DNA of 61,360 nucleotides from positions 1-61,360 of the forward strand of contig NZ_JACJOO010000056.1 in assembly GCF_014695575.1 (NCBI RefSeq), in the 5' to 3' direction. The DNA comes from Leptolyngbya sp. FACHB-8. GTDB lineage: Bacteria > Cyanobacteriota > Cyanobacteriia > Elainellales > Elainellaceae. Every line of letters starts with the position of its first letter. The stretch's first letter is position 1. The notes beneath the pieces were generated by a model. That model made no database searches. It was not told the DNA's origin and was given only the letters and a program-made list of their open reading frames with translations. The position numbers were made by a program, and so were the translations under genes. This document shows, in pieces, positions 25,400 to 33,700 of this stretch.

Positions 25400-25689
25400 C
25401 TATGATAAGAAGTGGCTCACCTGAGGATTACTGGGGGCGATCGCCAGGCTATGAAAATCCGTGCCCTCCATCGATACTAATTTCCAGGTTTGCCCTTTAT
25501 CTTCGCTGATCCGGAAGCCCAGGTTTCTGCCTGTCGGGGGTGCCCGCTGGAGTAGAAGCGATCGCCCTCCGTTGGGTGTACCATAAGGCCCATCAGGTCA
25601 TCGCGTCCTTCACCAACCCAGACCGACTGGCCCGTAAGCGAGCGGCACATTATCTCAGGATTTATGTTTAATGATGTCTGTTTATTCAT
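25400..25689 (-). pseudogene. Remnant of an F510_1955-type glycosylhydrolase/BNR-repeat gene, frameshifted
   Basis: The upstream frame reads GRDDLMGLMVHPTEGDRFYS and then SGHP. After a C5 run the matching continuation NLGFRISEDKGQTWKLV appears in another frame and runs to a stop at 25400-25402. One more C would restore SGHPPTGRNLGFRIS. The N-terminal part of the family and the rest of the repeats are absent, so the gene is both truncated and frameshifted. A half-copy of the palindromic element at 25759 lies at its 3' end. A sequencing error in the C run cannot be excluded, but it would not restore the missing parts. Confidence 0.7.
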
Positions 25690-26149
25690 CCATGAGGTTG
25701 TCTTTTAGATCTTCTTTGTTCTCTTTGAATGAAAAGGAATAGGTTTTATACCATGCCGGGTTAAATGCCGATGATAAAAGGTGGTGCGGCGCAATGCGCC
25801 GCACCACCTTTTATCATCGGCATTTAACCTTATTGTTATTAAATGTCATTGAAATATGCATTCTTGTGTTCCTATTAAATTTAGAATCATCTAGATCTGG
25901 AAGTTATTCTCTTGGAATTAATTGCAATTCATACATATTCCTAACGTTTCAATTTTAGGGTGGATACTTCTTCTGAAATCTTGAGTTTTGATGGTGCTTC
26001 GTGTCTTCAAAGCCGAAGGTTTCAGAAGAAACTGTTGGACGAATACAGTGGAGCACCTTTTATGAATTGATATTTTTTCGTGCGTTCTGCACACGAAAAA
26101 CCATCCCTGAAAACAGATCCTAGGGATTTTGACATCATGGCTGCTACCA
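25690..26149. other. Intergenic region with one major palindrome
   Basis: No gene is seen. Besides the palindrome at 25759-25829 there is an imperfect one around 26070-26105 (TTTTTCGTGCGTTCTGCACACGAAAAA) and AT-rich DNA in between. Together with the pseudogene on its left this 0.9 kb block looks like decaying sequence that collects repeats. Confidence 0.5.
25759..25829. repeat. Longest perfect palindrome: 34-base arms, AAT loop
   Basis: Arms 25759-25792 and 25796-25829 are exactly complementary (start GGTTAAATGCCGATGATAAA, tip GCGGCGC-AAT-GCGCCGC). A diverged half-copy of the left arm, without its partner, lies at about 25390-25415 (GAGTTAAATGCCTATGATAA). The stem is 34 perfect pairs while the related copy is about 20% different, so the arms must have been matched to each other recently. 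Confidence 0.85.
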
Positions 26150-26542
26150 TTATCGCTGGAACACGACGTTTAAGTATTCACGGTAAGAGCATACTTGGCC
26201 GTTCTTAATGTCGAAAGCGATCGCCGCCTGGTTCTCGTAAGGCTTGCCTAACATTAAGCCCTGGGAACGCACCTCAAATACAACAGTAGTGGCATTGCTG
26301 GTAATTTGTTGTACCGTCAAGGTCAAGCCTTCTGGGAAAACTTGAGAAACCATTTCGAAAAAAGCTTTGGCTTTATCCGCACCCACATTCAGCCCCTGAA
26401 ATGGGCCAGCGGGAAACCAAAATGTAAAATCTTCACTCAGGCGGTTTAAAAAGGCTGACCATTCCCCTTGGGCTAACCCCTGACAAAAATCTTGAAAGGC
26501 ATCCTGTGCAATTTGTAGGGTTTCTGCACTCGCTTCAGTCAT
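26150..26542 (-). CDS. NTF2-like (SnoaL-type) protein
   Basis: The 130-aa protein has the cone-shaped NTF2 fold pattern: helices (AQDAFQDFCQGLAQGEWSAF), then LNRLSEDFTFWFPAGPFQG, then strands ending NGQVCSYREYLNVVF. Members may be enzymes (isomerase, cyclase, hydrolase) or binding proteins; no catalytic pair can be assigned here. The start MTEAS is chosen over an upstream Met because it fits the family start. It is monocistronic with repeats on both sides. Confidence 0.8.
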   Translation of the reverse strand: MTEASAETLQIAQDAFQDFCQGLAQGEWSAFLNRLSEDFTFWFPAGPFQGLNVGADKAKAFFEMVSQVFPEGLTLTVQQITSNATTVVFEVRSQGLMLGKPYENQAAIAFDIKNGQVCSYREYLNVVFQR

Positions 26543-26635
26543 TGTTATCGTTCCACCTATTCCCGTTAAGAAACACATACAAATTAAAACCCGAAATTCT
26601 GTTCAAAAGCCTGGCTCTGCTGTACTTCTTAAACC

Positions 26636-26719
26636 ATTAGTTCGGACAGTTTTTCTGAAACCCTTGATTTCGCGTGCGCGAAGCGCACGCGAAATCAAGG
26701 GTTTCAGAAAAACTGCCCA
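26636..26719. repeat. Palindromic element, family D copy 2
   Basis: Arms 26655-26679 and 26683-26707 are perfect around GAA (tip GTGCGC-GAA-GCGCAC). Outer bases CAGTTTTTCTGAAACCC continue the pairing, with one mismatch to 26719. The left flank CATTAGTTCGGACAG equals the inverted right flank of the element at 1-76. It lies about 150 bases before the P-type ATPase start and falls inside that gene's leader. Confidence 0.85.
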
Positions 26720-26864
26720 GAGTATTGTTAAACAAAATTTGGGGTTTCAAGAAGTTTGTGCTTCTACAGGCTTTCTCAGACCCAACGAAAATGGGCAACG
26801 CTGTAAAGGGTGGGCGATCGCTATAGAATGCTGGAAACGCTTTGGCCGACTATACCGTACTGTA

Positions 26865-29423
26865 ATGACCTCATCTGCATTCACTGCATCCACCGATCTT
26901 CGAGGCCTTTCTGAGCAGGAGGTAGCCACACGCCGCGCTGCCGGGCAGGGGAATGAACTACCCCTGCAAACGAGCCGCACCTATTCCAACATCTTGAAGG
27001 ACAACCTGTTGACCTTCATCAACATGGTGTTGTTTGGAATTAGCGTGATCCTCATTTTATTGGGGCGAGCTGACGATGTCGGCGTGATTGCTTTTGTAAT
27101 TTCGGCCAATGCGATCGCCAATATTGTTCAAGAAATCCGCGCTAAGCGCAAGCTGGATGCCCTCGCGCTGGTGAACCGCCCTAAAGTAACGGTGGTGCGG
27201 GATGGGACGGAGCAAACGGTGGATCCCAACGACCTGGTACTGGGAGATGTGCTGGTCGTCACACCTGGTACTCAGATCGTGGTGGATGGCACCGTTATCG
27301 GTGGCGGTGAAATCAATATGGATGAGTCTCTGTTGACTGGAGAATCCGATCTGATCGCCAAGCACCTGGGAGACGAGCTTTACTCAGGAAGCTTCTGCGT
27401 GAGTGGCTCCGCTCACTACCAGGCTGACAAGGTAGGCCTTGATAGCTATGCCAACCAGCTCACCGCTGGAGCCAAAAGTTTTCGCCGCGTCCTTACCCCT
27501 TTACAGCAGGAAATTAACCTGATTGTACGGGTGCTGCTGATCACCGCCATCTTTCTCTGGCTATTGGCTGGGATCTCGATGATGATGGGTTTGACGCCCT
27601 TCGCCCAGAGCGTGGAGAATGCTGCCGTTATTGCAGGCCTGGTGCCCAGTGGCCTGTTTTTGATGATTACCCTGGCCTATGCTATGGGATCCCTGCGCAT
27701 GGCTGATCGTAATGCCTTAGTGCAGCAGGCCAATGCGGTAGAATCCCTCAGCCATATCAATATGATCTGTTTAGATAAAACCGGAACCTTGACGGCAAAT
27801 CGGATTCAGTTACTCTCGGTGTTGCCTATTGGGATTTCTGAGGCTGAGTTGCGATCGCAACTGGGTCAGTACGCTGCCAGCGCCTCCTTTAGCAACGCGA
27901 CGAATGAGGCGATCGCCCGTGCCTGCCCAGGCGAAAAACGCCCTGTGGATCAAGAGATTCCGTTTGCCTCCGCCTACAAATGGAGCGCCCAAACTTTCAA
28001 AAGCTTCTCAGATTCAGGTGTTTGTGTCCTGGGTGCCCCTGATATCCTCAAGACGGTCGTGCCCCTGGATGCAACAATAGAGCAAGCGATTCAGGATGGT
28101 GCTGCCCAGGGGCTACGGGTCCTGCTGTTTGCTAAAACCCACACTCTCATCTCTCTGCAAACCGCCCAGGTCGGCCTGCCGGCGCTACCATCCGATTTAC
28201 GGCCCCTAGGACTCTTGTTTTTTGGGGATGAGTTGCGGCCCCGCGTCCATGAAACTTTAAGCCGCTTCCGTGAGGGAGGCATTCAGGTGAAAGTCATTTC
28301 AGGAGACAACCCCGCCACGGTCGCTGCCTTGGCGACGCAGGCCGGGCTTGGCACAGATCTCCCATCCATCTCTGGACCTGAATTAGCAGAGATGGACGAG
28401 GCCCAATTCACCCAGGCGGCGATGGAGTCCACCATTTTTGGCCGCATTACTCCCGACCAAAAAGCCCAGCTTGTGAAGGCATTTCAGGGTGAGGGGCAGT
28501 ATGTTGCCATGATGGGGGATGGGGTCAACGATGTGCCCTCCCTGAAGCAGGCTAATCTGGGAATCGCTATGGAAAGCGGTAGCCAGATTACGCGGGGAGT
28601 CGCGGATATGGTGCTCCTGAACGATTCTTTTGAAGCCCTTCCCGATGCCTTTCTCGAAGGACAACGCATTCGCAATAGCATTCAGGACGTGACCAAAATC
28701 TCTCTTGTGCGAGTATCTGCGTTTGTCATTTTGATGCTGACCCTGGTTATGCCGGGGCTGATTTTTCCCCTGACCATCAAGCACAATGCCGTTCTGACCC
28801 TGCTAACGGAAGGTATTCCTACCCTGGGGGTAACGCTGTGGGCAAAACCCGGTAAAGAGTCGCATCGAGGGTTGGTGCGATCGCTCGCCACCTTTGTGCT
28901 GCCTGCTATGGCATTTCTGTCCCTGTTTAGTCTTCTGGTGTATATCGGCTACACGGTCAATCAAATTACGCCACTGCTGCGATTGCTCGATGGCAACACC
29001 CCTCTGCGCAACTTGGGCCAGGTCATTACCCAGGAACGCGTGATTGAAGCGCTGTTTGCGGCCCGCAGTGCTCTGGTCGCCTTTCTGGTGTTTTGCGGGC
29101 TGCTGCTGATTCTGCTGTTGAAGCCCCCTACGCGCTTTTGGGTGGGTGGTGCACCACTCAGTGGTGATTTGCGCTACCCCTTTATGGCGCTGGCGATGTT
29201 GATCATGTTTGGGGTGTTACTGGTGGTACCCGGTTTGCGATCTGCCTTTGATTTGACCGTGCTACAGCCTATCAACTATTTGACGTTATCGCTGCTGGCT
29301 TTCGTCTGGGCATTGCTTGTTCGCATGGCCTGGCGCAACTGCTGGCTAGAGCGCTTCCTCCAGATGAATCTGTCAGGTTCGCCAACCCCTCCGCGTCCCT
29401 TCTCCATGCGACGCCCGAATTAA
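26865..29423 (+). CDS. Cation-translocating P-type ATPase (CtpE-like)
   Basis: The protein is 852 aa. The A-domain has LLTGES (near 158), the P-domain DKTGTLT (phospho-Asp near 304), and the hinge MMGDGVNDVPSL (near 552). Two N-terminal, two middle and about six C-terminal membrane helices fit a P2-like pump. The start region LRGLSEQEVATRRAAGQGNE and IANIVQEIRAKRKLDAL resemble mycobacterial CtpE, a Ca2+ pump. The TM4 motif reads VPSGL where CtpE and P2 pumps have VPEGL, so a ligand-type Glu is Ser and the ion may differ. There are no N-terminal metal-binding CxxC repeats. ATG 26865 is chosen because the family start begins just after it; the upstream extension encodes repeat DNA. Confidence 0.9.
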   Translation: MTSSAFTASTDLRGLSEQEVATRRAAGQGNELPLQTSRTYSNILKDNLLTFINMVLFGISVILILLGRADDVGVIAFVISANAIANIVQEIRAKRKLDALALVNRPKVTVVRDGTEQTVDPNDLVLGDVLVVTPGTQIVVDGTVIGGGEINMDESLLTGESDLIAKHLGDELYSGSFCVSGSAHYQADKVGLDSYANQLTAGAKSFRRVLTPLQQEINLIVRVLLITAIFLWLLAGISMMMGLTPFAQSVENAAVIAGLVPSGLFLMITLAYAMGSLRMADRNALVQQANAVESLSHINMICLDKTGTLTANRIQLLSVLPIGISEAELRSQLGQYAASASFSNATNEAIARACPGEKRPVDQEIPFASAYKWSAQTFKSFSDSGVCVLGAPDILKTVVPLDATIEQAIQDGAAQGLRVLLFAKTHTLISLQTAQVGLPALPSDLRPLGLLFFGDELRPRVHETLSRFREGGIQVKVISGDNPATVAALATQAGLGTDLPSISGPELAEMDEAQFTQAAMESTIFGRITPDQKAQLVKAFQGEGQYVAMMGDGVNDVPSLKQANLGIAMESGSQITRGVADMVLLNDSFEALPDAFLEGQRIRNSIQDVTKISLVRVSAFVILMLTLVMPGLIFPLTIKHNAVLTLLTEGIPTLGVTLWAKPGKESHRGLVRSLATFVLPAMAFLSLFSLLVYIGYTVNQITPLLRLLDGNTPLRNLGQVITQERVIEALFAARSALVAFLVFCGLLLILLLKPPTRFWVGGAPLSGDLRYPFMALAMLIMFGVLLVVPGLRSAFDLTVLQPINYLTLSLLAFVWALLVRMAWRNCWLERFLQMNLSGSPTPPRPFSMRRPN

Positions 29424-29463
29424 CTTGCATCGCTCCAGGGCTCACACATCTGAATGCTTTTCA

Positions 29464-29571
29464 TACAGCGCTTTTCAATCGCTTAAAATCCGGTTGTTTT
29501 TGTGAGAGCCGCTCTGAGTTCGGCTCTCACAAAAACAACCGTGGCTGATTCAAGCGCAAAGCGCTGTAAGT
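29464..29571. repeat. CAGCGCTT-ended palindromic element, family B copy 2 (inverted)
   Basis: The ends CAGCGCTTTTC and GCGCAAAGCGCTG and the core GGTTGTTTTTGTGAGAGCC with its complement match the element at 2001-2102 in inverse orientation. The loop region differs (CTCTGAGTT instead of GCGCGGAGCGC). It lies 40 bases past the ATPase stop and may also help end its transcript. Confidence 0.8.
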
Positions 29572-29620
29572 GATGCAGGGGTGGTATGGCGCGTTTCACG
29601 CGCCATACCACCCCTGCATC
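29572..29620. terminator. Bidirectional hairpin between convergent genes
   Basis: Perfect 23-base arms (GATGCAGGGGTGGTATGGCGCG inverted) enclose TTC. Its right end overlaps the TGA stop of the kinase gene on the minus strand, and it lies after the P-type ATPase gene on the plus strand. It directly abuts the preceding repeat. Confidence 0.65.
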
Positions 29621-30704
29621 ATGCTGCTAATGCTGCCAGGGTAATTTCAAAAATGGCACCTTTAGGCTCATTATTGCGGACGCTAATTTTGCCTCCGTGG
29701 GCTTCTACTACCATTTTGCAGAAGGCCAGGCCCAAGCCAATTTGCGATACATCTGGCATCAGTGTGCCTACTTCATACTTCTCGAAAATCTTTTGCTGCA
29801 AGCCCTCAGGTACCCCCGGGCCAGCGTCGATGACTTGAATTTGACAATGCCCTGAAGATGGATAGTCTACCTTCACCATAATTTCGCCCTGGCGGGGAGA
29901 GAACTTGATGGCGTTGGAGATGAGATTATCCAAGGCCCGGTGCATAATGGCCGGATCCGCATACACCGTTTGTTGCGGCACGTTCGGCAGATGGCTGACA
30001 AGAGATTGTTTTTTCTGGGCTGCGATCGCCTCAAAATTTGAGACCGCTGACTGCACCAGCGCCACCATATCCACCTCTGTGCAGTTCAGGCAAATTTTTC
30101 CCGACTCCAGCAGCGCAATCTTGAGCAGGTCATCAATCAACCCCTGTAATGCTTGAGCTGAACCATGAATCTGTGAGAGCTTCGCTTGCTGCTTTTCGGG
30201 GGGATACCCGGCAGTTCTGAGAACATCCAGCCCAAAAAGAATACTGCTGAGCGGATTTCGCAAGTCGTGAACCACCATGTTGACCATGTCTTCCCGCAAC
30301 TTCAAGAGGGTTTGCAGGTCGTCATACTGGTGTTTAATGCGTAGCATCGATTGAACCCGAGCCCGTAGTTCAATCGAGTTTACGGGCTTGCTGATAAAAT
30401 CGTCTGCACCGGCCGCCAAACACCGCGCCAGGTCTGCCTTCGAGTTCAACGCCGTAACCATAATGATGGGGATGGCCTGCCATTTGGGTTTCGACTTAAT
30501 GTGCTGGCACAGCTCAATGCCATTGATTCTAGGCATCATGACATCCAGCAAGATCAAGTCCGGGAGACAGGCATGGAGAGCGGCGATCGCCTCCTCTCCA
30601 CCGGCTGCATAGTGTAATTCGTAATCCTGCTTGCTCAGGAGGGCCTCGATGACCATAAAGTTATCTGCTTCGTCATCGACCACTAAAATATAAGGCTGCT
30701 TCAT
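29619..30704 (-). CDS. Receiver-histidine kinase hybrid (REC-HisKA-HATPase)
   Basis: The 361-aa protein has an N-terminal REC with VDDEADNF, LLDVMMPRING (Asp near 55) and SKPVNSIEL. A short coiled coil leads to HisKA with VVHDLRNPLSS (His near 145). HATPase has LISNAIKFSPRQ and a G2-like IGLGLAFCKMVV. It is cytosolic. Its ATG overlaps the TGA of the upstream 1915-aa kinase in an ATGA of four bases, so the two are translationally coupled and probably form one phosphorelay, with the large kinase donating to this receiver. Confidence 0.93.
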   Translation of the reverse strand: MKQPYILVVDDEADNFMVIEALLSKQDYELHYAAGGEEAIAALHACLPDLILLDVMMPRINGIELCQHIKSKPKWQAIPIIMVTALNSKADLARCLAAGADDFISKPVNSIELRARVQSMLRIKHQYDDLQTLLKLREDMVNMVVHDLRNPLSSILFGLDVLRTAGYPPEKQQAKLSQIHGSAQALQGLIDDLLKIALLESGKICLNCTEVDMVALVQSAVSNFEAIAAQKKQSLVSHLPNVPQQTVYADPAIMHRALDNLISNAIKFSPRQGEIMVKVDYPSSGHCQIQVIDAGPGVPEGLQQKIFEKYEVGTLMPDVSQIGLGLAFCKMVVEAHGGKISVRNNEPKGAIFEITLAALAA

Positions 30705-33700
30705 AGGTCATCTCCATGAGGCACTAAAAGGTCAGCGATCGCCTCTACCAGTTGCTTTAGCTTGATGGGCTTGGTGATGTAGTCATTGGCCCCGGCCGCG
30801 AGATAGCGATCGCGATCGCCCTCCATTGCGAAAGCCGTCATTGTAATGATCGGCACACTGCTCAAACGAGGGGTCTGGCGAATTGCCGCTATGGCTTCCA
30901 GTCCGTCTAGCCCTGCCATTTGAATGTCCATCAGAATCAAATCGGGAGACTGGGCCTGAGCGAGGGCGATCGCCTCCTGACCACGTTTAGCCAGCAGAAT
31001 CCGATAGCCCTTCGCTTGTAGATAACTTGAGATGGTACCAATATTGGCCTCATTATCTTCTGCTAATAGAATGAGTGGGCCTGCGTCTGGGACAAAGGTG
31101 GCTGCCATGGATTTCCGGCTTGTTGCGCTTTCGGACCCAGAAGCTGCCGATGGTACACAAGGCAGATCAATCGTGAAACAACTGCCCGCTCCGACCTCGC
31201 TGGTCAGGCGTACCTGCCCGCCATGGAGTTCAACAATCCGCTTGACCAGCGCCAACCCCAGCCCAGTTCCCTCGTACTTGCGGTTGAGTGCACTATCAAT
31301 TTGTATGAACGGTCTAAAGAGCTTACCGATATTTTCTGGAGAAATTCCAATTCCGGTGTCAGTGACAGCTAACCGCAAAAATCTCTGAGATTGATCGCCC
31401 AAGGTTTTCCCCTCTTGCAGGCTCACCTCCAACGTAATCTGCCCTCCCTCAGGGGTAAATTTAACGGCATTGTTGAGCAAGTTGATCAAAACCTGCCGAA
31501 TGCGGCGCTCATCAACCCATAGGTAAGGGAGGTCGGAGGGCAGATTGAGAAGCAAATCAATCTTCTTCTTTTCTGCCTGTTGCTTGAAGAATGCCATGCT
31601 GGCATTGCACAAAGGTGTGACGGCTGTTGGAATGCAGTCCAGCTCCATTTGCCCGGATTCAATTTTGGCAATATCTAAAATGTCGTTGATCAGCTCCAGC
31701 AGATGGTGACCACTGCGTTCGATGGTTTGAATTGCCCTGAGCTGTTGGGAATTGATTTCACCGAAAACGGCTTCAACCAATCCCTCGGTCATCCCTAAGA
31801 TGGCGTTGAGTGGGGTGCGTAACTCATGGCTCATGGTGGCGAGAAATTCATCTTTTAAGCGCGTCGCTTGGGCCAGTTCCTCGTTAGTCCGTTGCAGTTC
31901 TGCCTCTGCTTGTTTGCGAGCCGTGATGTCTTGAAACATGCCCACAATGCCGACCACCTCGCCGGCCCAGTTTCGCAGTGGGGCTTTATGAGTTTCAAGC
32001 CACCGCTGTTCCCCATTGGGAAGGGTCAAGGTTTCTTCAATACCCAGTTTGGGCTCTTCCTCCTCCATGACCCAACGATCAGCTGCCTGGTAGGCTTCTG
32101 CTTCGAGCGGGGTTGGTGAAAAATCAAAATCTGTTTTGCCAATAATTTCGTCTGGAGACTGCAAGCCCAATGTTTTAGCGAGCTGTTGATTACAGCCTAA
32201 AAAGACAGACTGCTGATTCTTCCAAAGCAGGGGGAGCGGAACAGTATTGACGACTGTCTGAATGAACTGTTGAGACTCTTGCAATGCCTTCTCCGCTTGT
32301 TTGCGCGCGGTGATGTCTTGAATCAACGCCAGCACGTAGAGCTGTCCCTCGCTGCTGGAGAGGAGTGAGGTTGAAATGGCAATGGTGCGTCGCTGCCCGT
32401 CTTGCCGCTGAATGTCCCATTCCTCCGCGATCAGGAAGTCGTTTTCGTGCATGCGGGTCATGCGAGTCCTCGCCTGCTCTTGGGTTTCCATATCGGGGAA
32501 CAGGATGTGCCATCCCAGGGTATTGATTTCCTCCTGGGTGTAGCCTGTGATCTGGAACATTTGCTGGTTCCAGACGGTAAAACGAAGATAGGGCAACTCC
32601 TCAAGAGCGTGGCAAACGCACAGCCCTTCTGCCATGTTTTCAACAATTTGCTGGCGGAAGGCGTTTTCCTGTTGAATGGTGACTTCGGCCAGTTTGCGAT
32701 CGGTAATGTCGAAGCGAACGGCGAGGTATTGAAACGGCTGACCTTGGGCATCTAAAAATGGAACCAGAGTACTTTCCACCCAGTACAGGCTGCCATCCTT
32801 GGCACGATTGCAAATCTCGCCCTTCCAAATCTCGCCCTGGGCAATCGTACTCCATAGATCTCGGAAAAATTCTGGAGGATGGTAGCCCGAGTTGACCAGA
32901 CTGTGGGTCTGGCCAATCAATTCCTCCTCGGAGTAGCCGGAGATGGCAGAGAAGCGATCGTTGACATAGGTAATCACTCCCTGGGCATCTGTGATGGCAA
33001 CGATCGCCGCTTCATCCAGGGCCAATTTGAAATCAGATAACTCCTGAATCAACCGCTGCCGTTCCACTTCGGCTTGTTTGCGATCGCTAATGTTAATGTG
33101 GCAACCAATCATCCGGAGTGGGTTACCCTCAGCATCCCATTCAATGACTTGGCCCGAACAAATTACCCATACGGTTGAGCCATCCTTATGGCGGTAACGC
33201 ACCTCGTTGTAATAGGGAATAACGCCTCGGCTTTGAACATGGTGCTTAAAACACTCCCGGGTTCCTGGCAAATCCTCGGGAAAAATTAGGGTCTCCCATA
33301 TCCCAGGTAGGTTGGGTAGTTCCTCATCGGTATAGCCAAACATTCGCTTGAACCCGGGGCTGAGGTATTCTTGCTGGTTCACCAGATCAGAATCCCAATA
33401 GCCTGCTAGGACCACATCAAGAATTTGTTCAAGCAAATGGAGCTCTACGCGTGCCTTTTCGGCTTGCAATCGCTCTGCTTCTGCGCGTTTGCGATCGGTT
33501 ATATCGCGAATAATAATCAGCACTTCCCGCTCATTGAGCGGGGCAACTCGAACTTCCTCGTGAATGGATTCACTACCCGTGTTGAATATCTGCTCGTAAA
33601 CCTGTAAAGACCCGGTTTCAATAGCACGGTTAGCGTAGTAAAGCCGCTGCTCTGCTAGCTCCTGGGACAATACGTTGAAAATTTCAGGTTCTGTCGCTGA

